A stretch of 64,000 nt of DNA from Jeotgalicoccus saudimassiliensis (lineage in GTDB: Bacteria > Bacillota > Bacilli > Staphylococcales > Salinicoccaceae): assembly GCF_000756715.1 (NCBI RefSeq), contig NZ_CCSE01000001.1:1580001-1644000 (forward strand), given 5' to 3'. Position numbers and translations under genes: made by a program. The notes beneath the pieces are model-generated. The model was given only the letters and a program-made list of their open reading frames with translations, was not told where the DNA came from and made no database searches. This document shows, in pieces, positions 44,154 to 53,181 of the stretch. The stretch's first letter is position 1, and every line of letters begins with the position of its first letter.

Positions 44154-44959
44154 AACATAAATACCCGATTGTCCATCTTTGCCAGTTTCTGGAAATTTAT
44201 CGAGCCAGCTATTATAAATGGCTCAATCGAAAACCCGCACAGTATGAAAAACGGGATCAAACATTGATGGCAATGATGTCAGACACCTATGAAGCATTAG
44301 AAGGCATATACGGTTATCGTCGAATGACGATATACCTGAATCATTACAGACAGGCCAAGGTGAATCACAAACATGTATATCGACTGATGAAAGTGATGAA
44401 CTTGAAATCGGTGATTCGTCGAAAGAAACGTCGATACAAAACAGTCCAACCAGACTATGTTGCTGCGAATATACTGAATCGCAAATTTCATGCAGCTAAA
44501 CCCATGCAGAAACTGGTGACTGATATTACTGAATTCAGTACGACCGATGGTCGCAAAGTCTATTTAAGTGCCGTGCTGGATCTCTGCACGAATAAAATCA
44601 TTGCGCATCACATAGATACACATAGCGATCAATCTCTGGTGACTCAGACCTTTAAACAAATAGAGCCACAGTTAATTGAAGGTCAAACCATCATCCACAC
44701 GGACCGTGGTTCCCAATACACGTCTCATGCGTTTCATCATTTTATTAAACAGACCCAATCGATTCATAGTATGTCGCGTCCTGGAAAATGTATTGATAAC
44801 GGACCGATTGAGAATGTATGGGGCATTATTAAATCTGAGAAGTATTACTTAAATAGATACGATACTATCACTGACCTAAAACAAGACATCACTGACTATA
44901 TTAAGTTCTACAATACACAGCGTGTCACATTGAAGATGGGCTTAAAGATACCTGCATAA
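44075..44959 (+). CDS. IS3-family OrfB (DDE integrase part), made by -1 frameshift from orfA
   Basis: The -1 frame is open from a TGA at 44063 to 44959 and has no ATG until 44264. The conserved N-terminal part (ALKHKYPIVHLCQFLE, YRASYYKW) lies before that ATG, so orfB is read as an OrfAB fusion of about 512 residues. The rve integrase core shows TDITEF (first Asp), HTDRGSQYTS (second Asp) and GPIENVWGIIKSE (Glu). Translation as a fusion is the normal mode for IS3 elements. Confidence 0.9.
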   Translation, partial: KAGTNGKRVDQTRIRQKASYQTIEALKHKYPIVHLCQFLEIYRASYYKWLNRKPAQYEKRDQTLMAMMSDTYEALEGIYGYRRMTIYLNHYRQAKVNHKHVYRLMKVMNLKSVIRRKKRRYKTVQPDYVAANILNRKFHAAKPMQKLVTDITEFSTTDGRKVYLSAVLDLCTNKIIAHHIDTHSDQSLVTQTFKQIEPQLIEGQTIIHTDRGSQYTSHAFHHFIKQTQSIHSMSRPGKCIDNGPIENVWGIIKSEKYYLNRYDTITDLKQDITDYIKFYNTQRVTLKMGLKIPA

Positions 44960-45077
44960 AAAATGCACACGACAATCGTCGTGTGCGTACAAAACACTAT
45001 TTGTTTTTTTACCTGTCTACTTGACGGGGGGCACATCAATAAATTCCGGGTGCCTTTTATTCGACTGTAAGCAGGTG

Positions 45078-45701
45078 TTAATCTCGCATTTCTTCATCCA
45101 AAATAGTCCACGACACTTCGTTTATTGATAATGCAGCAGGCATGCTGGTACCGAAATAATATTCATCTGCAGTTTTTATATCAGAAATGAATTGAGCATC
45201 TCTGGACTCTCCCGGTTCAAGCGAGCCTTCAAAGTTTTCTATACTGTCAAAGGAAGCGGCTGCATTGGTGTTGTCGCCTCCCTCGGGATCAGTTTTGATT
45301 CCGAGATAAAGCATGATGTCTTCTGCAGGAATCGGTTCATCGTCTACGTTTTTAAATGTCATATTTAATATAACTATTTCATCGATCAATGGTTCCAGTC
45401 CGTCTATTGTTTCTGTCGTCAATTCTCCGGAGTGAACAGTCAGCTCGTAATTCCCGAGTGTTGTCTGCACAAGTCCCGTCTCACCCAGTTTTAAACCAGT
45501 CTGATCATCAATATCTTCGTCTCCGCTGTCGTTATCTTCCTCGACAGACTCCTCTTCCTCAACATCAGCTTCTTCGGTCTCAGCCTCTGCTTCAGCAGTG
45601 TCATTTTCCTCAGCCATCGGCTCTTCCTCTTCATTGCCGCAGGCTGCCAGCAATGTGAGTGACAGAGCGCCTGTTGCAAACAAAGCAATTAATTTTTTCA
45701 T
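45078..45701 (-). CDS. Lipoprotein with acidic linker, DUF4352/DUF5067-like
   Basis: A 207-residue lipoprotein with lipobox LAAC (SLTLLAACGNEEEE). A Glu/Asp/Ala-rich linker spans about residues 25-60. The C-terminal beta-rich domain reads like an Ig-fold DUF4352/DUF5067 type (IVILNMTFKNVDDEPIPAED, then GSLEPGESRDAQF). This family match is tentative and no function is known. It is convergent with the VOC gene, and the terminator they shared is split by the IS about 20 bp past its stop. Confidence 0.65.
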   Translation of the reverse strand: MKKLIALFATGALSLTLLAACGNEEEEPMAEENDTAEAEAETEEADVEEEESVEEDNDSGDEDIDDQTGLKLGETGLVQTTLGNYELTVHSGELTTETIDGLEPLIDEIVILNMTFKNVDDEPIPAEDIMLYLGIKTDPEGGDNTNAAASFDSIENFEGSLEPGESRDAQFISDIKTADEYYFGTSMPAALSINEVSWTILDEEMRD

Positions 45702-45828
45702 AGGTGCATCCCCTGTTTATTAAATTTGCTGCCAGTCAGTTGCCGGCTGCCTTTACTATAATATTCCATTTCAAGGAGCATTATGCAAGTGCAATTTTAA
45801 TATAATGTCATAATTGCCATACTAGAGG

Positions 45829-46566
45829 TTATTTTTCTTTACGGCACTTTACCAGTAGAAACGGCGGAAATGTCTGCAGCTTATGTATTCGTTCATCGGG
45901 ATAGTGCTCAAATACTTCAGCTGAGTCGCCGAGTTCTTTTACTGCTTCTATTGTCAGCCCGTTTTGTATCAGCGAGTTAAGGATGGTATCCATTTTATGA
46001 TGATATTTTTTAATGACAATGTTATCGCGCCACGGGGAGTCCCGAACGCTTTCATCAAAATAATGATCGACACGGGCATACATACCCTGCTCATCTTCCA
46101 ACACGAGATTCTTTTCCACCGTCGCCGTCTGAATAGGGTGTTCTGCCGTAAACAGCAGCCGGCCTTCTCTGTTCAGCAATCCGGATAATTTCTTAGCCAG
46201 CGCATCAAAATCCTCAATATAGTGAAACACGAGTGACGAGACGATGAAATCATATTTACTTAAATCTGAGGCTGATAAAATACCATCATGAATCAAAGTA
46301 ACATCTTTTAGTTCATCATCTTCACGGCAGTGAGTAATCATATTGGCTGACGAATCCAGTCCTGTCATCGATGCCGGCTTAAACTGCAGCATATATTTTA
46401 AAAGATGACCGAATCCGCAGCCGATATCCAGCACGTCCATATTTTTTAAATTCGGCATGTGCTTTTTAATTTCAGGAAACTCAACAATCTCGTTGTAGCT
46501 CATCGGCATATGGCGGATTTCCTTATACATATTAAAGAAATTATCTTCATCGTACTGCTTTTCCAT
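45829..46566 (-). CDS. Class I SAM-dependent methyltransferase
   Basis: A 245-residue enzyme. SAM motif I is VLDIGCGFGHLLKYM near residue 41. Motif II/III stretches are GLDSSANMITHCRE and KYDFIVSSLVFHYIEDF. The substrate is not apparent; it resembles small-molecule (UbiE/Tam-like) methyltransferases. The ATG follows GGGGGAGTCATA. It lies alone on the minus strand, downstream of the stress gene and its terminator. Confidence 0.85.
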   Translation of the reverse strand: MEKQYDEDNFFNMYKEIRHMPMSYNEIVEFPEIKKHMPNLKNMDVLDIGCGFGHLLKYMLQFKPASMTGLDSSANMITHCREDDELKDVTLIHDGILSASDLSKYDFIVSSLVFHYIEDFDALAKKLSGLLNREGRLLFTAEHPIQTATVEKNLVLEDEQGMYARVDHYFDESVRDSPWRDNIVIKKYHHKMDTILNSLIQNGLTIEAVKELGDSAEVFEHYPDERIHKLQTFPPFLLVKCRKEK

Positions 46567-46586
46567 TATGACTCCCCCTGATAAAA

Positions 46587-46616
46587 GAATCTCCTATAAA
46601 TACATTATAGGAGATT
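46587..46616 (-). terminator. Terminator of the stress-protein gene
   Basis: GAATCTCCTATAA pairs with TTATAGGAGATTC and is followed on the minus strand by TTTTAT, 12 bp past the stop. Confidence 0.75.
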
Positions 46617-46627
46617 CATACCATATC

Positions 46628-47215
46628 TTATTTGCTGTTATCCGTATCTTTCAGCTCTTTTTTCATATTAACAATCGTAAATGAATTGCCGTCATGTTTA
46701 ACGGTACGTCTGCTGCCGTCTTCGTGAATAATTTCCGCGGCATCCATATAGCTGTCATGTTTCTTTTTCGCTTTGGCTCTGTCTGAACCTGCATCATGAG
46801 AAATCTGAAGAGGCTGGGACGGTGTTGCCGCTGCTGCTTTCATTGCCTCATCCTGTGTTTCAGGGCTGCCTGATGCGGCTTCATCCTGTTTAACTTTATC
46901 TTCTTCGGAACGGACAAGCAGTAAAATATTGCCGCTGTCAATCGCTTCTCTGAACCTGGAATAATCTTCACCGGTTAAATTTAACTGCTCTGCAACGCGT
47001 TCTTTGGAATCTTCATCTAAAAATTTCGCTGCGACCTTGTCCCACATCGTACCGTCTGCTTTTCTGAACGGCACACGCGTATATCTTAAAAACGTTGCTT
47101 TAAAACGATCTTTGGAAACGACCGTCATATTGGAATCCTTCACGCCTTCTGCACGCAGGCTGTAAATTTTATCACTGAGTTCATCGGCATTTGAATATAT
47201 TTCAATTGTTGTCAT
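46628..47215 (-). CDS. General stress protein 17M-like (YflT) protein
   Basis: A 195-residue soluble protein. The N-terminal 100 residues resemble the general stress protein 17M/YflT fold (IEIYSNADELSDKIYSL, then GNILLLVRSEED). The C-terminal half is low-complexity and charged. The ATG at 47215 is 7 nt after GGAGG; a TTG two codons earlier is ignored. A strong SigB-type promoter lies upstream, which agrees with a role in the general stress response. The molecular function is unknown. Confidence 0.75.
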   Translation of the reverse strand: MTTIEIYSNADELSDKIYSLRAEGVKDSNMTVVSKDRFKATFLRYTRVPFRKADGTMWDKVAAKFLDEDSKERVAEQLNLTGEDYSRFREAIDSGNILLLVRSEEDKVKQDEAASGSPETQDEAMKAAAATPSQPLQISHDAGSDRAKAKKKHDSYMDAAEIIHEDGSRRTVKHDGNSFTIVNMKKELKDTDNSK

Positions 47216-47249
47216 ACTCAATCCTCCATCACGTTCTTTTATCTTAATT

Positions 47250-47274
47250 ATACCCTAAATCATTCTGATAAAAC
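47250..47274 (-). promoter_or_regulatory. SigB-type promoter
   Basis: On the minus strand GTTTTA and GGGTAT are 13 bp apart, close to the SigB consensus GTTTAA/GGGTAT, 35 bp before the stress-protein start. Confidence 0.75.
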
Positions 47275-47292
47275 GCGTACGTATATTTGTGA

Positions 47293-47321
47293 TTGACAAA
47301 TATTTCTAATTTACTTTATAT
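47293..47321 (+). promoter_or_regulatory. Promoter of the HTH-TPR regulator gene
   Basis: A perfect TTGACA and a TTATAT -10 are 17 bp apart, 20 bp before the start codon. The transcript therefore begins very close to the gene. Confidence 0.7.
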
Positions 47322-47341
47322 TCTAAATAAGGGGGAAAGCC

Positions 47342-48094
47342 ATGAAAATAAATAACTCAGCAATTATATCCCGCCGTAAGGAATACGGTGTGTCCCAATC
47401 ATCGCTGTCACTGAAAACGGGAGTATCAGTGTCGACAATCAGCCGGCTGGAAAAAGGGGAGAATGTCGGCTTTGTTTATGTGGTAAAAATAATGACAGCA
47501 CTGGATTTGACACTGGAAGATGTGATTATCAGACTGACTCCGGCAGTGGATATGAAAATAACAGAAGAACTCGATTTAATCAGGGAGCAGTCCAGACTGG
47601 ACCTTCTGGAAAAGACGCTGAATAAGATAACGTTGAACGAGTGGCGGAGCAACAATAAATTGTCAGTGTATTATGACTGGCACAGAGCGATTGTTTTAAA
47701 GATGCAGAATGATTCTGCCGGTGCACTGAAGTGTCTGGACAATGCATTTAAACGAATAGAAGATAAAAGCTCGCTCGAATATTTAAAAGCCGGTTTGTAT
47801 ATGGCAAAGGGAAATGTACTGTACGGTGACGGCAGCGAGGGTCTGTACTATTATACTCAGGCGGCTCATGTCTACAGCAGTAATTCCGACAAAGTATACT
47901 ACCGGACAGCTGTTAAACTGTATATTAACCTGATGAGAGGATATGGAAGTACGAAAGAGTACAGTAAAATTCTGCAGTGTGCAAAAAGAGCAAAGAACCT
48001 CCTGCAGAAGAATGAATCGACTTTTCTGCTCAAAAAGATTGAATGGCTGGAGAAGAAAGCACTCGAAGCGTTAAATGAACCGCAAATTGTTTGA
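47342..48094 (+). CDS. HTH-TPR transcriptional regulator, candidate RRNPP-type peptide receptor
   Basis: A 250-residue protein. An XRE helix-turn-helix lies at residues ~5-62 (GVSQSSLSLKTGVSVSTISR, LEKGENVG). An all-helical region with TPR-like repeats follows: YYDWHRAIVLKMQNDSAGAL, then LKAGLYMAKGNVLYGDGSEG, then AVKLYINLMRGYGSTKEYSK. This is the layout of Rap/Rgg/NprR/PlcR/PrgX regulators, although it is shorter than PlcR. A secreted pre-peptide gene lies 136 bp downstream in the same direction. A peptide-sensing role is inferred; no known orthologue was recognised. Confidence 0.75.
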   Translation: MKINNSAIISRRKEYGVSQSSLSLKTGVSVSTISRLEKGENVGFVYVVKIMTALDLTLEDVIIRLTPAVDMKITEELDLIREQSRLDLLEKTLNKITLNEWRSNNKLSVYYDWHRAIVLKMQNDSAGALKCLDNAFKRIEDKSSLEYLKAGLYMAKGNVLYGDGSEGLYYYTQAAHVYSSNSDKVYYRTAVKLYINLMRGYGSTKEYSKILQCAKRAKNLLQKNESTFLLKKIEWLEKKALEALNEPQIV

Positions 48095-48128
48095 GAAACA
48101 CAAACAATTTATCATATATGAGAAATTG
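48084..48128. promoter_or_regulatory. Inverted repeats between regulator and peptide gene
   Basis: AAATTGTTTG (48084-48093) is an exact inverted copy of CAAACAATTT (48101-48110). A third copy AAATTG (48123-48128) can pair with the CAATTT of the second. The first arm overlaps the regulator stop. No T-run follows, so this is less like a terminator and more like an operator or a switchable RNA structure. Confidence 0.5.
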
Positions 48129-48230
48129 CTGAAATAGAGTTGGTTATTTGACAATCGGATTGATTATAATAAAAATACTCTGATACATATAAAAGAATCC
48201 AGAGAAAAAAATATTAAAGAGGTTATGTAC

Positions 48231-48362
48231 ATGAAGAGTATTTTAAAAAAGACACTTTTGTCGCTCGGCTTAATCGCACTTTTATTTTTTTCAAATACGG
48301 CAGCAGATGCAGAGGAAATACCCGTGCATAATTTAAGTGACTGTCACATTCAGGTATTTTAA
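48231..48362 (+). CDS. Secreted 43-residue pre-peptide, candidate signalling peptide
   Basis: A basic N-terminus (KSILKKTLL), a hydrophobic core (LGLIALLFFS) and an AxA site (ADA before EEIPVH) make a typical signal peptide. It leaves a 16-residue mature peptide ending SDCHIQVF. AAAGAGG lies 9-10 nt before the ATG. The gene sits directly after an HTH-TPR regulator and its TAA abuts the ATG of the next gene. This arrangement is that of receptor/peptide pairs such as PlcR-PapR. No named family was recognised. Confidence 0.65.
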   Translation: MKSILKKTLLSLGLIALLFFSNTAADAEEIPVHNLSDCHIQVF

Positions 48363-48923
48363 ATGAGCAGCGTTATGCCGCCCGACAGCGTGGACTTTAT
48401 CAATCTGTCTGGAAAAATACAGCTGATCAGTTTATTGGAAAACATGCAGCAAAAAAGCACGGTTCAGGAATACATCGATTACTGCGAATACTGTCTCCAT
48501 ATTGTGAGACACGGCATTGAGATAAGTTACTGCGAAGTGATGGATTTTATCGGTGTTGGAAATGACACCGTACCGGCTGAAATCTCAATTGAAGTCAGAT
48601 TTTTATTGGAAATGTTCGACCATATCTCGATGTCGCTTGCGAAACTGCCGAAAGCGGACGCACAAAATACAGTACTCGAATGTTATACGAATTTCTGCGG
48701 ATTTGAAACGGCGTTAAATTTTCACCTGTCTGCCTACATATTTCTCGTAAGAACGTACCAGACCCGTGTACCGATTTTTAAAGAATCCCTTCCGATAACA
48801 TTGAGACATTACAGGGAGATGATGTTGAAATATGAACGCTATAAGCGAAATGAATATTTAACGGATGAGATGATCAAAGATATTTGTGTCCGCCGTGATC
48901 AGCAGATTCAATTTGCACTGTAA
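48363..48923 (+). CDS. YfbU-like protein of unknown function
   Basis: A 186-residue, mostly helical protein. The spacing of residues in the C-terminal half (CYTNFCGFETALNF, then LPITLRHYREMMLKYERY, then LTDEMIKDI) resembles YfbU domains (GFDGN, LP..YRRM). The match is weak and the name is tentative. The ATG directly follows the stop of the pre-peptide gene with only a weak ribosome site, so it is probably co-translated with it. It may be the effector or a modifier in the peptide system. Confidence 0.6.
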   Translation: MSSVMPPDSVDFINLSGKIQLISLLENMQQKSTVQEYIDYCEYCLHIVRHGIEISYCEVMDFIGVGNDTVPAEISIEVRFLLEMFDHISMSLAKLPKADAQNTVLECYTNFCGFETALNFHLSAYIFLVRTYQTRVPIFKESLPITLRHYREMMLKYERYKRNEYLTDEMIKDICVRRDQQIQFAL

Positions 48924-48926
48924 AAA

Positions 48927-48968
48927 AACCGGGGATAATTATAAATTATCTCCCGGTCCTTTTTCTAT
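48927..48968. terminator. Bidirectional terminator between convergent genes
   Basis: CCGGGGATAATT pairs with AATTATCTCCCGG, with A-run on the left and TTTTTC on the right. It serves the YfbU-like gene (+) and the small stress-type gene (-). Confidence 0.85.
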
Positions 48969-49319
48969 TTCTGCTTCAACACTGTCGCGATCGATATCAC
49001 GTTTCAATGCATCATCATTAAATACCAGCAGAAACTTTCCTTCTTCCAGCGTGTTTAAATGTGTCTGTACAAGATTAGCATTGAGTCCCAGGTCGTACAG
49101 ATAATCCTCTGCTTTAATATTCTTAGTAAAAAAGTCTTTAAAGGAAATATTATTGGAATGAGGATTATACGTGCAGCCCATATAATCTGTCCAGTCAGGT
49201 TCAAGATCCTCAAGCCCGAGAATATGAAAGTCTTCCTCATAATAATTTTCTTCCTGTTTCAGCAGGTCAATTCTTTCTAAAATGTCGTCCAATGAAGTAT
49301 ACTTTTCAATGTATTGCAT
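48939..49319 (-). CDS. Small acidic protein with a SigB-like promoter
   Basis: A 126-residue acidic protein (starts MQYIEKYTSLDDILERIDLL, later EEDFHILGLEDLEPDW). The pattern of an N-terminal helix followed by DFHILG-type strand is reminiscent of the 17M/YflT stress fold seen at 46.6 kb, but similarity is not strong enough to name it. The ATG at 49319 is 6 nt after GAGGTG; a GTG inside that site is rejected. A SigB-like promoter upstream supports stress expression. Confidence 0.7.
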   Translation of the reverse strand: MQYIEKYTSLDDILERIDLLKQEENYYEEDFHILGLEDLEPDWTDYMGCTYNPHSNNISFKDFFTKNIKAEDYLYDLGLNANLVQTHLNTLEEGKFLLVFNDDALKRDIDRDSVEAEIEKGPGDNL

Positions 49320-49356
49320 TATGTTCACCTCAAAATAAAGATTGTATTACTCATCT

Positions 49357-49381
49357 ATTCCCCGCGAAGGATTTCTCAAAC
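49357..49381 (-). promoter_or_regulatory. SigB-like promoter
   Basis: On the minus strand GTTTGA and GGGAAT are 13 bp apart, each one base off the SigB consensus, 38 bp before the gene start. Confidence 0.55.
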
Positions 49382-49465
49382 TTACACCACGACATTAAAT
49401 TCTTAAAATTCCGAACATTAAGAGAGTCTTTCATATCTTTCGATTGTGTTTTATAATAAGAATAA

Positions 49466-51049
<1,584 letters not shown>

Positions 51050-51063
51050 GGAGTAATTCTTTC

Positions 51064-52608
51064 ATGGAAATGGCTAAAGAGCAGGAACTTATTTTAGTAA
51101 TAGATTACGGCAGTCAGTATAACCAGTTAATTACACGCCGTATTCGTGAACTTGGCGTGTACAGTGAGCTGCACAACCCGAGCATCACACTTGAAGAAAT
51201 TAAAGAACTTGAACCAAAAGGAATTATTCTTTCAGGCGGACCGCGTTCTGTTTATGCAGAAGATGCATTTACAGTAGACCCGGGAGTATTCGACCTGGGT
51301 GTTCCTGTACTGGGTATCTGCTACGGTATGCAGCTGATGATGCAGCTGAACGGCGGTGAAGTTGTGAACTCGGATCAGAAGGAATCGGGCGCAACTGAAA
51401 TGAACCTGAACAACGAAGTGGATATCTTTAAGGGCTGGGACAAAATTGAAACAGTATTAATGAGCCACGGAGATAAAGTCACTCAGCTTGGTGAAGGATT
51501 CTCTGTGATTGCACAGACACACCTGTGTCCGAATGCTGCAGTTAAACACGAAGAAAAACCATTTTACGGTGTGCAGTTCCACCCGGAATCAAAACACACG
51601 CAAAACGGCGAGCAGTTCCTGAAGAACTTTATCCGTGATATTTGTGACTGCACAGGCGAGTGGACGATGGATAATTTTATCGATATCGAAATCGATAAAA
51701 TCCGTGAAACAGTCGGTGACAAAAAAGTATTATGTGCGATGAGCGGCGGTGTTGACTCATCAGTAACAGCAGTACTTCTTCATAAAGCAATCGGTGACCA
51801 GCTGACTTGTATTTTTGTAGACCACGGACTTCTTCGTAAAGGCGAAGGGGACATGGTGATGGAGCAGTTTGGTGAAGGCTTCAACATGAACATTATCAGA
51901 GTAGATGCAAAAGACCGTTTTATGTCTAAGCTGAAAGGTGTATCAGATCCGGAGCAGAAACGTAAAATTATCGGTAACGAATTTATTTACGTATTCGATG
52001 ACGAAGCATCCAAACTTACAGATGTGGACTATCTTGCGCAGGGTACACTGTACACTGATATTATTGAGTCGGGTACGGAAACAGCAACGACAATCAAGTC
52101 GCACCACAACGTGGGCGGACTGCCTGAAGACATGCAGTTTGAATTGATTGAACCGTTAAACACGCTGTTCAAAGATGAAGTACGTGAACTTGGTATTGAA
52201 CTGGGAATTCCTGAACACTTAGTATGGAGACAGCCGTTCCCTGGTCCGGGACTCGGTATCCGTGTGCTTGGTGAAATCACGGAAGAAAAACTTGAAATCG
52301 TCAGAGAAAGTGACTGGATTTTAAGAGATGAAATTGCAAAAGCAGGACTCGACAGAGATATCTGGCAGTACTTCACGGTACTTCCGAATATCCGTTCAGT
52401 TGGTGTGACAGGGGATTACAGAACGTATGACTATACGATTGGAATCAGAGCTGTAACGAGCATCGACGGCATGACGAGTGACTTCGCGAGAATCGACTGG
52501 GATGTGCTGGAGAAAATCTCTAAACGTCTGGTAAATGAATCTAAACATATCAACCGCGTGGTTTATGATATTACGAGCAAGCCGCCGGCAACAATTGAGT
52601 GGGAATAA
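51064..52608 (+). CDS. guaA: GMP synthase (glutamine-hydrolysing) GuaA
   Basis: Converts XMP to GMP. The N-terminal class I amidotransferase has catalytic Cys in GICYGMQLM (near residue 90) and His/Glu in QFHPESKHT. The ATP pyrophosphatase has the SGGVDSSV P-loop. The C-terminal dimer domain ends [18 protein letters not shown]. The 514 residues are full length. AAGGAG lies 9-10 nt upstream. It forms the guaB-guaA operon, closed by a strong terminator. Confidence 0.98.
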   Translation: MEMAKEQELILVIDYGSQYNQLITRRIRELGVYSELHNPSITLEEIKELEPKGIILSGGPRSVYAEDAFTVDPGVFDLGVPVLGICYGMQLMMQLNGGEVVNSDQKESGATEMNLNNEVDIFKGWDKIETVLMSHGDKVTQLGEGFSVIAQTHLCPNAAVKHEEKPFYGVQFHPESKHTQNGEQFLKNFIRDICDCTGEWTMDNFIDIEIDKIRETVGDKKVLCAMSGGVDSSVTAVLLHKAIGDQLTCIFVDHGLLRKGEGDMVMEQFGEGFNMNIIRVDAKDRFMSKLKGVSDPEQKRKIIGNEFIYVFDDEASKLTDVDYLAQGTLYTDIIESGTETATTIKSHHNVGGLPEDMQFELIEPLNTLFKDEVRELGIELGIPEHLVWRQPFPGPGLGIRVLGEITEEKLEIVRESDWILRDEIAKAGLDRDIWQYFTVLPNIRSVGVTGDYRTYDYTIGIRAVTSIDGMTSDFARIDWDVLEKISKRLVNESKHINRVVYDITSKPPATIEWE

Positions 52609-52618
52609 CGTCCACAGT

Positions 52619-52662
52619 TTAAAACACCCTTTAGCCTTTTGAGGTTAAAGGGTGTTTTATTT
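52619..52662 (+). terminator. guaA terminator
   Basis: AAAACACCCTTTA pairs with TAAAGGGTGTTTT and is followed by a T-rich stretch, 13 bp past guaA. Confidence 0.9.
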
Positions 52663-52709
52663 GTTATAGTGATGGAAAGATCATATTAAAAGTGAAAAGG
52701 AAAATGATT

Positions 52710-53138
52710 ATGATAGTGACTATGGAATTGGAACAGGATGCTCATCAGGCAAAAGAAACAGCACCGTTGAAACTGACAGAGGTTGTTTTCAAAGTGAAGC
52801 CTGAAGTTTATGAACGAAAAAGATTGTTCAGAAAACCGTTGTATGAATTAACTGTTGCTGCCGAAGCGAATAACCAGATTTATGAGTTTAAGGGCAATGA
52901 TCTTGACAATAAACTTGTTTCTCAGCTGGAACGTAATCCTTCAAGCTTTCTTGTCGAAGGTGAACAGCTGTTTTTATGCGGTACAAATTGGCCGGACAGC
53001 TCGATAGCTGAAGTCATCAAAGAAAATGATGTGCCGCTGGACGCCTTGTTTATTACGGATGGCCGGAAGGTTTTGGCGATAATATATAATGATGAGATAC
53101 CGGATTTGATTCACTGGATGAAAAGTTTACTTAAATAA
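52710..53138 (+). CDS. Protein of unknown function, about 142 residues
   Basis: Not recognised. A mixed alpha/beta, soluble protein without signal peptide or membrane segment. It shows ERKRLFRKPLYELTVAAEAN near residues 30-50 and ends in DEIPDLIHWMKSLLK. The start is uncertain: ATG codons at 52704 and 52710 and a GTG at 52692 all fall near an AAAAGG ribosome site, and 52710 gives the best spacing. It stands alone between guaA and nhaC with its own terminator. Confidence 0.6.
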   Translation: MIVTMELEQDAHQAKETAPLKLTEVVFKVKPEVYERKRLFRKPLYELTVAAEANNQIYEFKGNDLDNKLVSQLERNPSSFLVEGEQLFLCGTNWPDSSIAEVIKENDVPLDALFITDGRKVLAIIYNDEIPDLIHWMKSLLK

Positions 53139-53145
53139 CCAAATG

Positions 53146-53181
53146 AAAAAGCTCTCAGAAATTTTTCTGAGAGCTTTTTTT
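53146..53181. terminator. Bidirectional terminator between the unknown gene and nhaC
   Basis: AAAAAGCTCTCAGAAA pairs with TTTCTGAGAGCTTTTT with a very small loop. It has T-runs both ways and serves the two convergent genes. Confidence 0.93.

Larger units (their letters stand above)
43361..45038 (+). mobile_element. IS3-family insertion sequence (IS150 group), 1678 bp, apparently intact
   Basis: The ends are imperfect inverted repeats: TGATATGCTCCCCCTAAAG on the left and TGATGTGCCCCCCGTCAAG on the right (minus strand), then AGTAGACA in both. ATAA flanks each end as a 4-bp target duplication. Inside are orfA and an overlapping orfB in the -1 frame, joined by a slippery A6G. A small hairpin (44965-44986) follows orfB. 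No disabling mutation is visible. Confidence 0.93.

Noticed and set aside
43422-44959. Broken transposase (frameshifted pseudogene)
   Set aside because: The frame change falls at an A AAA AAG heptamer in the right phase and both frames are fully open, as in active IS3 elements.
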